A DNA stretch of 64,000 nt from contig JAEZLH010000024.1 in NCBI GenBank assembly GCA_023435895.1, positions 116,221 to 180,220 of the forward strand, in the 5' to 3' direction. Shown one piece after another: positions 1 through 9,076 of the stretch; positions within the stretch are counted from its first letter, which is position 1; each line of letters opens with the position of its first letter. Origin of the DNA: Bacillota bacterium. GTDB taxonomy: Bacteria > Bacillota > Clostridia > Lachnospirales > Lachnospiraceae. The notes under the pieces are model-generated. The model had not been told where the DNA came from. It searched no databases and saw only the letters and a list, made by a program, of their open reading frames with translations. The position numbers were made by a program, and so were the translations under genes.

Positions 1-142
1 TTACCATGTAGCCCAATCAAAACCCACCTGTTGCAATCTATACAAATTAATATCTTAGTATAACATATCCATCCTTATTATCCAATATTTGCTTTTCTTT
101 AATCCTACTCTACTAGTAACCTCACAATTACTTATATACGAA

Positions 143-186
143 GAACCGGGGTGAATTTTCATCATCATGAAAATTCACCCCGGTTC
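143..186 (-). terminator. Perfect 20-bp hairpin downstream of mmsB
   Basis: Arms at 143-162 and 167-186 are exact reverse complements with a 4-nt loop. It lies just past the stop of the sugar permease gene and probably ends that operon. There is no good U-tract on the minus strand, so it may instead protect the mRNA 3' end. Confidence 0.6.
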
Positions 187-212
187 AAACGTTTATGGCC
201 TTATATTAAGTA

Positions 213-1388
213 TTATTCTGCGGAAGATTTGGATTTTGTGTAAACATCGAATGCTACTGCGCCTAAAAGTACAAGACCTTTGATTGCCTGCTGCCAGTCA
301 ATACCTACACCCATGATGGACATACCATTGTTGAGAACACCCATGAATAATGCACCGATAATAGCACCTACGATTTTACCAATACCACCGGAAGCGGAAG
401 CTCCACCGATAAAGCATGCTGCAATTGCATCCAGCTCGAAGTTTGTTCCGGCCTTCGGTGTTGCTGCGTTCAGACGTCCTGCAACTACAAGTCCGGCAAA
501 TGCTGCGAGAACACCCATATTTACGAATACAAAGAACTTAACCTTCTTAATCTTGATACCGGATAAACGTGCTGCTTTTTCATTACCACCAAGTGCATAG
601 ATGTGACGACCTAAGATTGTCTTTTGTGTAAGAAAAGTATAAATTCCTACTAAGCATGCAATCAATATTAGGACGATTGGAAGACCCTTATATGCTGCAA
701 GATTATATGTAAGCAGATTTATTGCCAATATAATTACTGCAACCTTTGCAACTGTAAAGCTTGTAGGTAATAATTCAAAATTATATTTTTTCTTATTTCT
801 AATACTTTTGATTTCAAAGTAGATAAATACTACGGATAGTATAATACCAATTGCAATTGTTATTAAATTCAATCCACCAACTGTCAATACATTAGGAAGG
901 AAACCGTTTGCCATCATCTGGAAAGATTTCTCAAAGGGAGCCAAGGTCTGTCCCTTAAGTAATACCATAGTTAAACCACGAAATACCAACATACCAGCAA
1001 GAGTTACGATAAAAGCTGGCATACGGATGTAAGCAATCCAAAAGCCCTGCCATGCACCTACTAACGCACCAATTAATAAACAAAGGGGAACTGCTACAAC
1101 AACTGGCATTTTGTAGGTTACCATAAATACCGCCGAAATAGCACCGATAAATGCTGCAACCGACCCAACCGAAAGATCAACGTTACCGGTTAATATAACT
1201 AATAGCATACCAACTGCAAGAATTAATACATAGCTGTTCTGAAGAATAATGTTTGTTACATTCAAAGGCATGAATAAAACTCCGCCTGTCAATATCTGAA
1301 AAAGAATCATGATTACAATAAGAGCCAGTACCATGGCATACTCACGGATATTACTCTTAAGAATTGATTTAATATTACTGAAAGTCAT
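213..1388 (-). CDS. mmsB: Monosaccharide ABC transporter permease MmsB/GguB
   Basis: Inner-membrane permease of a CUT2-type sugar importer. The 391-residue protein is very hydrophobic, with about 10 predicted membrane helices, and carries the family signature NVDLSVGSVAAF near residue 70 and a GGIGKIVGAIIG loop near residue 335. A long central insertion (about residues 190-215, rich in Lys) distinguishes the GguB/MmsB type from RbsC. It is the last gene of chvE-mmsA-mmsB; its ATG overlaps the mmsA stop by one base (TAATG), which implies translational coupling. The transported sugar is not readable from sequence; ChvE-type systems carry aldoses such as arabinose, xylose, galactose or glucose, which fits the arabinose genes nearby. 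Confidence 0.93.
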   Translation of the reverse strand: MTFSNIKSILKSNIREYAMVLALIVIMILFQILTGGVLFMPLNVTNIILQNSYVLILAVGMLLVILTGNVDLSVGSVAAFIGAISAVFMVTYKMPVVVAVPLCLLIGALVGAWQGFWIAYIRMPAFIVTLAGMLVFRGLTMVLLKGQTLAPFEKSFQMMANGFLPNVLTVGGLNLITIAIGIILSVVFIYFEIKSIRNKKKYNFELLPTSFTVAKVAVIILAINLLTYNLAAYKGLPIVLILIACLVGIYTFLTQKTILGRHIYALGGNEKAARLSGIKIKKVKFFVFVNMGVLAAFAGLVVAGRLNAATPKAGTNFELDAIAACFIGGASASGGIGKIVGAIIGALFMGVLNNGMSIMGVGIDWQQAIKGLVLLGAVAFDVYTKSKSSAE

Positions 1389-2926
1389 TACTTTACCTCC
1401 TTGTTATGACGCATGATGCATCTCATGATACTCTCCTGGGAAGCTTCCTCACGGGATAATTCACCAGCGATCTCACCTTCATTAACAACATAAATACGGT
1501 CACACATACCTAATAATTCGGGCATCTCTGAAGATATAATTATAATAGATTTACCTTCATCCGCCAACTGATTTATTATTGTATAAATCTCATATTTTGC
1601 ACCTACATCAATACCTCTTGTCGGTTCATCCAGTATTAAGATATCCGGGTTTGTGAAAATCCATTTACTTAAAACGACTTTTTGTTGATTTCCGCCGCTT
1701 AGGTTTCCTGTTTTATGCAAGATACTTGAGGACTTAATTTTGAACTTCTTTCTGAAATCTTCTGAAACCAATATCTCCTCATGAGGATTGATTACACTAT
1801 TCTTACTTAGTTTCTTCAGATTTGATAGGGATATGTTATTCTTGATTGTGTCAATTAATACCAAGCCATAGTTCTTTCTGTCTTCCGTAACATAAGCTAT
1901 ACCACTATCAATTGCTTTATTAACGGTATCCAGATTAACTTCTTTACCATTTATCTTTAAGCTGCCGGATATCTTTTGACCATAGGATTTACCAAAAATA
2001 CTCATGGCTAACTCAGTTCGACCAGCACCCATAAGTCCGGCAAAACCTACGATCTCGCCACGCTTAACATTCAAATTCACACGATTAATAACAACTCTGT
2101 CTTCATTCTGGGGATGATGAACTGTCCAATCCTTCACCTCCATGATAACTTCGCCTACATTGGGATCTCTGTGAGGGTATCGGTTCTCAATATCACGACC
2201 AACCATTCCCTTGATAATAATATCTTCAGTGATATCATCCTTACCTTTTGATAAGGTCTGTATCGTCTTGCCGTCACGAATTATCGTGATTTCGTCAGCT
2301 ACTTTATTTACTTCGTTTAATTTGTGGGATATGATTATGGAAGTAACTCCATGCTCTTTCAGCTCTAATAATAAGTTCAATAAATTCTCACTATCATCAT
2401 CATTTAACGCTGCTGTGGGTTCGTCAAGAATTAATAGCTTTACTTCCTTTGCTAATGCTCTTGTGATTTCTACCAACTGCTGCTTTCCAACGCCGATATT
2501 GCTTACCAGGGTATTCGGATTCTCTGTCAGTCTTACTTTCTCCAATAATCCTTTTGTATTATGAATTGTTTTATCCCAATCGATTACACCGGCATTCGCC
2601 TGTTCATTACCCAGGAACACATTCTCAGCAATTGACAGATATGGTATGAGTGCAAGCTCCTGATGGATAATTACAATTCCTTTCTTTTCACTATCCTTAA
2701 TTGTCTTAAAGTTACATTCTTCACCATCAAAGACAATATCGCCGGAATATGTACCATGAGGATATACCCCACTCAATACATTCATCAACGTGGATTTACC
2801 AGCTCCATTCTCCCCTACCAGTGCATGAATTTGTCCTTTTTTTACTTTAAGATTTACATTATCCAATGCTTTTAAACTGGAAAATGCCTTCGTTATTCCA
2901 TTCATTTCCAAGATAAAATCAGACAT
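1388..2926 (-). CDS. mmsA: Monosaccharide ABC transporter ATPase MmsA/GguA
   Basis: Two fused ABC domains, 512 residues, as usual for CUT2 sugar importers. The first half has Walker A GENGAGKST (about 39-47), a family-typical altered signature VGKQQLVEI and Walker B LLILDEPTAAL. The second half has the degenerate Walker A GLMGAGRTE, canonical signature LSGGNQQKV and Walker B ILILDEPTRGID. This is the usual pattern in which the second Walker A lacks Lys. It powers uptake through MmsB of sugar delivered by the ChvE lipoprotein. GGAGT precedes the ATG. A 113-nt gap with a hairpin separates it from chvE. Confidence 0.95.
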   Translation of the reverse strand: MSDFILEMNGITKAFSSLKALDNVNLKVKKGQIHALVGENGAGKSTLMNVLSGVYPHGTYSGDIVFDGEECNFKTIKDSEKKGIVIIHQELALIPYLSIAENVFLGNEQANAGVIDWDKTIHNTKGLLEKVRLTENPNTLVSNIGVGKQQLVEITRALAKEVKLLILDEPTAALNDDDSENLLNLLLELKEHGVTSIIISHKLNEVNKVADEITIIRDGKTIQTLSKGKDDITEDIIIKGMVGRDIENRYPHRDPNVGEVIMEVKDWTVHHPQNEDRVVINRVNLNVKRGEIVGFAGLMGAGRTELAMSIFGKSYGQKISGSLKINGKEVNLDTVNKAIDSGIAYVTEDRKNYGLVLIDTIKNNISLSNLKKLSKNSVINPHEEILVSEDFRKKFKIKSSSILHKTGNLSGGNQQKVVLSKWIFTNPDILILDEPTRGIDVGAKYEIYTIINQLADEGKSIIIISSEMPELLGMCDRIYVVNEGEIAGELSREEASQESIMRCIMRHNKEVK

Positions 2927-2957
2927 TTTTTTGACTCCTTACCGCGAGATTATATGA

Positions 2958-2994
2958 AATTTTGCAGAAACAGCAGAGCCATTTCTGCAAAATT
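2958..2994 (-). other. Intra-operon hairpin between chvE and mmsA
   Basis: A 13-bp inverted repeat (arms 2958-2970 and 2982-2994, 11-nt loop) sits just after the binding-protein gene, without a long U-tract. Such hairpins commonly raise binding-protein output relative to the membrane genes by mRNA stabilisation or partial termination. The same arrangement recurs in the GH42 operon at 50420-50461. Confidence 0.6.
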
Positions 2995-3039
2995 CCCATA
3001 CAGGATTATTAGTTTTGAAGCAATTGCTTCATTTATTGA

Positions 3040-4107
3040 TTACTGTAAATCGGATTCTTTATAATAACCGGAGTCTACTAAAGTTGCTTTGTAGTTAGCC
3101 TTATCAACCGGAACCGGGTCACAAAGGAAGGAAGGAACTACCTTCTTACCATTGTTATAAGTCTTTGAATCATTTATTTCCGGCTCTGTACCTTTGAAAG
3201 CTGCATCAACCATACCAACACACTTCTCAGCTAAAACTCTTGTATCTTTAAAGATAGTTGAGTATTGCTCTCCTGCGATAATGGATTTTACGGAAGGAAT
3301 CTCAGCATCCTGTCCGGATACGATAGGCATCTTAAGGTCGCCTGTGCCATAACCAATACTCTTTAAAGAAGAAATAACACCGATGGAGATACCATCATAA
3401 GGGGATAATACTGCATCAACTTTAGCACTGGTATAGTTTGCACTTAAAATGTTATCCATTCTTGCCTGTGCAGTAGCACCGTCCCAACGAAGGGTGGATA
3501 CTTTATCCATACCGGTCTGACCACTCTTTACTACTAATTTGCCGTTGTCTATGTAAGGCTGAAGAACTGACATAGCACCATCATAAAAGAAATATGCATT
3601 GTTATCATCCGGTGAACCGCCGAATAATTCAATATTGAAAGGACCTGCCTGATTCTCAAGATCAAGACCCTTTACGATTGACTGAGCCTGTAATACACCA
3701 ACCTTGAAGTTATCAAAGGTAGCATAGTAGGATACGTTCTCAGTATTTTTGATCAATCTGTCATATGCGATTACTTTAATCTTAGCATCAGCAGCTTTTT
3801 GTAAAACGTCTGTTAAAGCTTCGCCGTCGATGGAAGCGATTACAAGCACTTTACACCCTTTAGAAATCATGTTCTCAATCTGTGCAACCTGGTTATCTAC
3901 ATTATCCTCACCATACTGAAGATCAACTTTGTACCCCTTTGCTTCAAGCTGTTTCTTCATATTGTCACCATCTTGAATCCAACGCTGTGATGACTTTGTA
4001 GGCATTGCAACACCAACTAATTTGTCATTGTTCGCTTTTGCACATCCTGTAAGAGCGAAAACCAGTAACCCAACCATTACTAATGCGATCCACTTTCTCA
4101 TTTTCAT
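3040..4107 (-). CDS. chvE: ChvE-type sugar-binding lipoprotein
   Basis: Extracytoplasmic solute-binding protein of the periplasmic-binding-protein type 1 fold, 355 residues. A signal peptide ends in the lipobox LTGC (Cys about residue 22), so it is a membrane-anchored lipoprotein. The mature protein starts KLVGVAMPTKSSQRWIQDG, typical of the ChvE/XylF group, and contains the hinge-region VISSLKSIGYGTGDLKMPIV and the PIVSGQDAE motif. First gene of the operon, preceded by GGAGAGG and by a strong sigma-A-like promoter with DeoR-like operators. It presents an aldose to MmsA/MmsB. The exact ligand is not determinable here. Confidence 0.93.
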   Translation of the reverse strand: MKMRKWIALVMVGLLVFALTGCAKANNDKLVGVAMPTKSSQRWIQDGDNMKKQLEAKGYKVDLQYGEDNVDNQVAQIENMISKGCKVLVIASIDGEALTDVLQKAADAKIKVIAYDRLIKNTENVSYYATFDNFKVGVLQAQSIVKGLDLENQAGPFNIELFGGSPDDNNAYFFYDGAMSVLQPYIDNGKLVVKSGQTGMDKVSTLRWDGATAQARMDNILSANYTSAKVDAVLSPYDGISIGVISSLKSIGYGTGDLKMPIVSGQDAEIPSVKSIIAGEQYSTIFKDTRVLAEKCVGMVDAAFKGTEPEINDSKTYNNGKKVVPSFLCDPVPVDKANYKATLVDSGYYKESDLQ

Positions 4108-4180
4108 AAAACCTCTCCTTATATTGTATTATGTTTTTACAACCGGAAATTCGAAACAAAATAATCAATATGTACAACCC

Positions 4181-4251
4181 CGTTGTTCGTTTATGTTCGT
4201 TTGTTTACGTTTCCGTGATTGAATCATAACACACACAAAGATTGTTGTCAA
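4181..4251 (-). promoter_or_regulatory. chvE-mmsAB promoter with downstream DeoR-like operators
   Basis: On the minus strand, -35 TTGACA (4251-4246), a 17-bp spacer and -10 TATGAT (4228-4223) form a near-consensus promoter. Immediately downstream, at 4212-4181, lie three or four direct repeats reading TTCGTTT, TTCGTTT and TTTACGTTT on the plus strand. DeoR-family repressors often bind such TTCGTTT-type repeats, and binding here would cover the transcription start. The cognate regulator is inferred to be the divergent DeoR gene. Confidence 0.75.
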
Positions 4252-4345
4252 TATAATGACCAATAAAATTATATTTTATATTAACGTTTTATACATATAT
4301 ACTAATACACACTTAATACACATGGGTTTTTCTCTTTCATTCCTT

Positions 4346-4413
4346 GCTTTCGTTTACTTTCGTTTTATTGCATATTGCTTACTATTGCATTTCTTTACTG
4401 ATTAGTATATAAT
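4346..4413 (+). promoter_or_regulatory. deoR promoter and second operator cluster
   Basis: Plus-strand -35 TTGCAT (4385-4390), 17-bp spacer and -10 TATAAT (4408-4413). Just upstream, 4346-4370 holds two direct copies of CTTTCGTTT spaced 10 bp apart, i.e. one helical turn. They match the repeat type in the opposite promoter, suggesting autoregulation of deoR together with repression of chvE-mmsAB. Confidence 0.65.
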
Positions 4414-4485
4414 TAATTAAGTGTTTTTTACAAAATACAAACAAGAGATTAGCGGATATTATTCCGTATTAAGGAAGTGTAATTA

Positions 4486-5268
4486 ATGTTTGCGATTGAA
4501 CGCATACGTATCATAAAAAATTACATAATGAATAACCAACAAGCAGAGGTTAGCACCTTAAGTACCATGCTTAATGTATCCGAGGTTACCATAAGAAGAG
4601 ACCTTGAGAAACTGGAGGAAGAAGGCTTTTTAACCAGAACCCATGGCGGTGCTGTGTTAAATACCGGCGAAGAAGAGCCAGTTGTGATGGCTGATGGTTA
4701 TAACCCCGCAGATTATCAGGAAATCGCGGACATTGCTGTCCAGCTAATTAAGGACGGTGATATTATCATGCTGACTAACGGGCTGATTAATCTCCATATC
4801 GCCAAGCGTTTAAATAATAAGAACAACATTACAATTTTAACAAATGATATTACAATTGCTACGGAGCTTTCCACCAACAAGTCAGTTAAGGTGGTTCTGC
4901 TTGGTGGTGATGTTGATTTTCGATATAATGCCGTATTCGGAACGCTTACTACCAATAACCTAAAAAAATTCTTTGTTTCAAAATTATTTATAGAAATCGA
5001 CGGAATCACCGCCGATTTGGATTTGACTGTATCCAGCATCGATATGGCTTCTCTAATACAGGAAGCAGCCTATAACGCAAGTCATAAAATACTTCTCATG
5101 ACCGCAGATGCATTTGAAAAGAACTCTTTCTACCGTGTCGGAAAAGCTCAGCATATTGCGGATCGCATCATCACCAATTCACGCATAAAAGACAGCTATA
5201 AGGACAATATTTTTAACAGTAATATTCAGCTTTTTACATCGATTGACGCTTTTGAGGGTAATGTATAA
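4486..5268 (+). CDS. DeoR/GlpR-family sugar-responsive repressor
   Basis: 260 residues with an N-terminal winged HTH (residues 5-60; VSTLSTMLNVSEVTIRRDL and the diagnostic TRTHGGAVL) followed by a C-terminal sensor domain of the DeoRC type (LTNDITIATELS, VVLLGGDVDFRYNAVFG). This sensor fold normally binds a phosphorylated sugar. It is transcribed divergently from chvE-mmsAB and upstream of a second sugar ABC ATPase, so it most likely controls both units through the TTCGTTT repeats in the 378-bp intergenic region. An AAGGAAGTG site precedes the ATG. The effector sugar is unknown. Confidence 0.9.
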   Translation: MFAIERIRIIKNYIMNNQQAEVSTLSTMLNVSEVTIRRDLEKLEEEGFLTRTHGGAVLNTGEEEPVVMADGYNPADYQEIADIAVQLIKDGDIIMLTNGLINLHIAKRLNNKNNITILTNDITIATELSTNKSVKVVLLGGDVDFRYNAVFGTLTTNNLKKFFVSKLFIEIDGITADLDLTVSSIDMASLIQEAAYNASHKILLMTADAFEKNSFYRVGKAQHIADRIITNSRIKDSYKDNIFNSNIQLFTSIDAFEGNV

Positions 5269-5321
5269 TTCATTACTTTCCTCATATAGAAGCCTTTTAT
5301 CAAATCAATGGAGGTTTCACC

Positions 5322-6812
5322 ATGAATGTACCAGCTTTACTGCTAAAGGACATTAACAAATACATGAGTGAAGATTTTTCGTTAAAAAGTATTAACCTTG
5401 ACTTGTTTTATGGGGAGGTTCATGCCCTGATAGGTGAAAACGGTTCCGGAAAATCAATGATTATCAATGTAATTAACGGGATTTTTAAAAAGGATAGCGG
5501 CCAGATCTATATGGATGGCAAGGAAATTAACCCAAGCTCAATTTCAGAAGCAAAGAAGCTTGGTATCCATTCCCTGCTCCAGGATGTTGCCTTATACCCT
5601 AACCTTTCTATTGCCGAAAATGTGTACGCTGATCGGATGCCCTACAAAAATGAAGTTTTGCATTGGATTGATTTCAATAAACTCAACAGCAATTGCAATA
5701 GATTATTTAAAGATTTAGGTATTGATCTTAATCCTAAGGCTCCTCTTGGTAATTTAGGGTTCGCACAGCTTCATTTGGTTGAACTAATCAAGGCTTATGT
5801 CTCGGATGCCAGAGTAATTATCTTTGATGAACCAACTTCCTCTTTCACATCCGTTGAAAAAACTGTCCTTTACCGGATATTACAAGATCTCAAGCGTCAA
5901 AATAAGGCAATTATATACATAACCCATTCCTTAGATGAGATTGAAATGATTGCAGAACGAGTATCCATTATGCATCAGGGCAAAATGATTGGAACCAGAT
6001 ATGTGAAGGATACCACCACCGAGGAGATTATTCGCTTAATGGTCAATGCTGAGGTCAGCAAGCGATATCCAAAGCTCGAAATACTGCCCGGTAAAACCAT
6101 ATTATCGGTTAAGAACCTTTCCTTTGAACCGGTACTATCCGATGTAAGCTTTGATCTAAGAAAGGGTGAAATCCTTGGCATAACCGGTCTAGCAGGTTCC
6201 GGTCGATCCATGCTGGCAAAATCCATATTTGGTGTGCACAAGGCCACCACTGGTACCATACAAGTCAACGGTAAACAAGTTGACATCAACGAGCCCTATG
6301 ATGCAATTAGTGCAGGAATTGCAATGTTACCGGAGGATCGTATCAACAACTCCGTATTTGGCGACCTGAGTTTACAGAACAATGTCTCCATTGCATCCCT
6401 AAGAAGATTTGTTCAACACATGATTATTGATCCCTATATTCTCTCTGATGTATCAAACTCCTACATCGAGAAATTAAGTATCAAACCAGGAAAGTCCTAT
6501 GATATTATCAAGGCACTGAGTGGTGGTAATCAGCAGAAGATGGCAGTTGCCAGATGGATGATGAGTCACCTCAAGATTTATATCATGGACGAGCCCACTA
6601 GAGGTGTGGATATTGCTTCCAAAACAGATATCTATAACTGCATGGTAGATATGGTAAGAAAAGGCGCCTCCATCATCTTTATTTCTTCCGATATTGATGA
6701 AATTCTCGGAATGTGTGACCGTATCTTAGTAATGAATTCAGGAAAGCTGGTTTGCAATGTCCCAAGATCTCAAGCCAATAAAGAAATTATTTTAAAATAT
6801 GCCACTAGATAA
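5322..6812 (+). CDS. Orphan CUT2-type sugar ABC transporter ATPase
   Basis: 496 residues, two fused ABC domains as in RbsA/XylG/MmsA. Domain 1: Walker A GENGSGKSM (Met replaces the usual Thr/Ser after KS), Q-loop LLQDVAL, strongly altered signature LGFAQLHLVEL, Walker B VIIFDEPTSSF and an intact H-loop YITHS. Domain 2: GLAGSGRSM, signature LSGGNQQKM, Walker B IYIMDEPTRGVD. It follows deoR by 53 bp with its own GGAGG and is closed by a terminator. There is no permease or binding-protein gene beside it. It may serve the divergent ChvE/MmsB membrane parts as an alternative ATPase, or have a regulatory role; both are inference. Confidence 0.88.
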   Translation: MNVPALLLKDINKYMSEDFSLKSINLDLFYGEVHALIGENGSGKSMIINVINGIFKKDSGQIYMDGKEINPSSISEAKKLGIHSLLQDVALYPNLSIAENVYADRMPYKNEVLHWIDFNKLNSNCNRLFKDLGIDLNPKAPLGNLGFAQLHLVELIKAYVSDARVIIFDEPTSSFTSVEKTVLYRILQDLKRQNKAIIYITHSLDEIEMIAERVSIMHQGKMIGTRYVKDTTTEEIIRLMVNAEVSKRYPKLEILPGKTILSVKNLSFEPVLSDVSFDLRKGEILGITGLAGSGRSMLAKSIFGVHKATTGTIQVNGKQVDINEPYDAISAGIAMLPEDRINNSVFGDLSLQNNVSIASLRRFVQHMIIDPYILSDVSNSYIEKLSIKPGKSYDIIKALSGGNQQKMAVARWMMSHLKIYIMDEPTRGVDIASKTDIYNCMVDMVRKGASIIFISSDIDEILGMCDRILVMNSGKLVCNVPRSQANKEIILKYATR

Positions 6813-6815
6813 ACA

Positions 6816-6861
6816 AAAAACATATGCAAGGTGAGCGATAAACCCATTTGCATATGTTTTT
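6816..6861 (+). terminator. Rho-independent terminator after deoR-ABC operon
   Basis: 14-bp arms at 6816-6829 and 6848-6861 flank an 18-nt loop, and the right arm ends in a T-rich run. It lies 4 nt after the ATPase stop codon. Confidence 0.8.
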
Positions 6862-7009
6862 CTTTATATTAAGATTGATAAGGTGGTACTGATTTATACT
6901 ATGGCAATGTCGATTCGCTCAAAGCCAAAGATTCATACTTCGATGATAAACATAAGATATTCAAGTTTACACAAAATAATAAACGGAGCCAGATATTCTA
7001 ATTGTTTTA

Positions 7010-7489
7010 TCAGGAAAACTTGTCCAGTCCATTGATCAATCTATTATAATCAAGGATAAGCTTAACATCATCTCCCACTTTCCCAATTCCCTTAATATAA
7101 TGATTGCCGGATTTTTTAAGATCAGGAGGAGGTACAATGTCTTCTTCTCGAATCGAAACCACTTCTGATACACTATCTACAATAAGCCCAATAGAAATAT
7201 CCGCAACATCAAATACAATAATGCAGGTTCTGTCATTATAATCTATCGCAGCCTTTTTAAATCTTAACCTTACATCCATTACCGGAATAATCTTCCCTCT
7301 AAGATTAATAATACCTTTAATGTATTCGGGTAAATTCGGTAGTTCTGTGATTGTCTGCAGTCCGATAATCTCAGTTACATAGCAAATGTCAATGCCATAG
7401 AATTCATTATCCAAAATAAAGGTAAGAAATTTATCCTTCTGTGTATCTTCTTTCAAATCATATAATTCGCCATTTGTATTATCCGACAT
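7010..7489 (-). CDS. cheW: CheW-like chemotaxis coupling protein
   Basis: 159 residues forming a single CheW domain: FLTFILDNEFYGIDICYVTEI at the start, the IKGIINLRGKIIPVMDVR core near residue 65, and SIGLIVDSVSEVVSI with the following IVPPPD segment. CheW bridges methyl-accepting receptors to the CheA kinase at the cytoplasmic membrane. AAGGGG precedes the ATG. It stands alone, without cheA or receptor genes next to it, so it may be an accessory CheW for a particular receptor. A flagellar-region protein at 60.8 kb supports motility in this organism. Confidence 0.93.
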   Translation of the reverse strand: MSDNTNGELYDLKEDTQKDKFLTFILDNEFYGIDICYVTEIIGLQTITELPNLPEYIKGIINLRGKIIPVMDVRLRFKKAAIDYNDRTCIIVFDVADISIGLIVDSVSEVVSIREEDIVPPPDLKKSGNHYIKGIGKVGDDVKLILDYNRLINGLDKFS

Positions 7490-7664
7490 CCCAAACCCCT
7501 TTCAAAAAAGATGCACCACTTGAAAAATTACGAAAAATTAGAATCTAAGCGCGCAACCATGCAAAGCCATGTAAATATAGTGTTTTAATTAATTATAAAT
7601 ACATATATCTACATTTTCAACATATTTCTTCATTTTTCTACAAAGTTTATCAATTTTATCCAAC

Positions 7665-8732
7665 TTATAAATTCATGTTTTGCTTTAGCCTATCTATTGC
7701 CCTTTGAAGTTCTTCATCTTCTAGAAAATCCTTCAAAAATTCTTCCTGCTCTATCCCCTCTAACATTATTCGTTTCATTTCTTTGGTAGCAACCGCTTGC
7801 CCCTTCTCTATCTTGATTGTAGGGTCAAATAATATAGGATTGGGTTGTTGAGCGGTTCCGATTAATTGGTCGATCATCCGAATAAGACTATTCTTTGCCT
7901 CCTCATAGTTCGCCATGCGTTTATAGGCTTCAACAAACAGACCTTCGATTGTCTCTCCACCAACATTAAATATCTGCTCCAATTGACGATATACCTTACA
8001 TAGCTCAAGATTTCTAACTGGATCCGAAATCATCTTTTCATTCATCATGGTCACTAAGCACATTTGCAATTGGTATGTTAATGTATACAATCGCTTCTGA
8101 GTCACTTCCAATGCCTTTTCTTGATTATTCATTTTTAAATAGTATTGAGACCATAATAGAAAATGCTCCGTAGAATGTTCGGGGAGTTCTTTTAATAGTG
8201 CTTCAGCTTGTTCCAGTTGTTCCTCCTGCATCGCTATTCCTGCTAAGGATGCCAATGCTTTCTCCCAGTAGCCCACAGTCTTTGCCGTTCGAACGGACTC
8301 CAACAGCTGTTTCTTCTGCTCTCTCCAGCTTCGACTTTTCTCTTCAGATGCTAATGGAAAAAACATTTGAAATGTATTAAGTACAAGAGCCATATTATAC
8401 TTTAATACAATATCGGAGGGGTAGGTATGCAATAAATTTAACAGCATATCTTCTGCCTCTTCCAAATTTCCTTTTCTCGCTACTTCAACAATTTCATTCA
8501 TGCACTTTATTTGCTCGTCCTTGGTTAATGTTTCTTCAAACTGCAATAACTGATCTACATTGACCCCAAGCGTACGTGCAATTGGACATAATAAGGCAAT
8601 GTCAGGACAAGAGGTATTTGTTTCCCATTTGCTAACCGCTGGTGAGGACACGCCAACCGCTGCTGCCAACTGTTCCTGTGTCATACCTTTTGATTTTCTA
8701 AGTTTAGCAATTTGTTCCCCAAGCTTTATCAT
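7665..8732 (-). CDS. XRE-family regulator with helical C-terminal domain
   Basis: N-terminal helix-turn-helix of the Cro/C1 type (MIKLGEQIAKLRKSKGMTQ, then AVGVSSPAVSKWE, residues 1-55) followed by about 290 residues of alpha-helical sequence resembling TPR-like repeats (AEDMLLNLLHTYPSDIVLKY, EEQLEQAEALLKELPEHS). The Met at 8732 is preferred over the Met three codons upstream, because the upstream one lies only 2 nt from the AGGAGG site. Such proteins usually control nearby genes or respond to a peptide or metabolite; the target is not visible. It has no operon partner. Confidence 0.85.
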   Translation of the reverse strand: MIKLGEQIAKLRKSKGMTQEQLAAAVGVSSPAVSKWETNTSCPDIALLCPIARTLGVNVDQLLQFEETLTKDEQIKCMNEIVEVARKGNLEEAEDMLLNLLHTYPSDIVLKYNMALVLNTFQMFFPLASEEKSRSWREQKKQLLESVRTAKTVGYWEKALASLAGIAMQEEQLEQAEALLKELPEHSTEHFLLWSQYYLKMNNQEKALEVTQKRLYTLTYQLQMCLVTMMNEKMISDPVRNLELCKVYRQLEQIFNVGGETIEGLFVEAYKRMANYEEAKNSLIRMIDQLIGTAQQPNPILFDPTIKIEKGQAVATKEMKRIMLEGIEQEEFLKDFLEDEELQRAIDRLKQNMNL

Positions 8733-8741
8733 ATTTACCAT

Positions 8742-9076
8742 AACCTCCTAGGTTTTGAAGATATAGTAAGTATAAGCTTAATTCTCATGTGTTGCAATGG
8801 AGGGAAAGTTACTTATCTGTCCTAAAGAGTTAACCATTGGTTAAGTTAATTGGTTTCTCAATATGTTACACTAGGTTTCTTGGTTATTGCTTTCCTGTTC
8901 TACTGATTAATATATTTCACCATACTGCACTAGTACTCCCAATCTCAAAAAGGGTATCTCAAAAGTCCCTCTCTCAGACATATATAACCAACCCATGAAT
9001 TTCTTCTATGTAGTTATTGATATATCTTACCCAGTCAAACCTTTGAATACCCTTTTATTTTATCTATTCTTTTATT
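8742..9076. other. Intergenic region, nothing recognised
   Basis: 335 bp between the XRE gene and the FGGY kinase. It is AT-rich, with no hairpin, repeat-family member or ORF with a ribosome binding site that I could support. It must hold the XRE promoter and the end of the kinase transcript. Confidence 0.5.
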
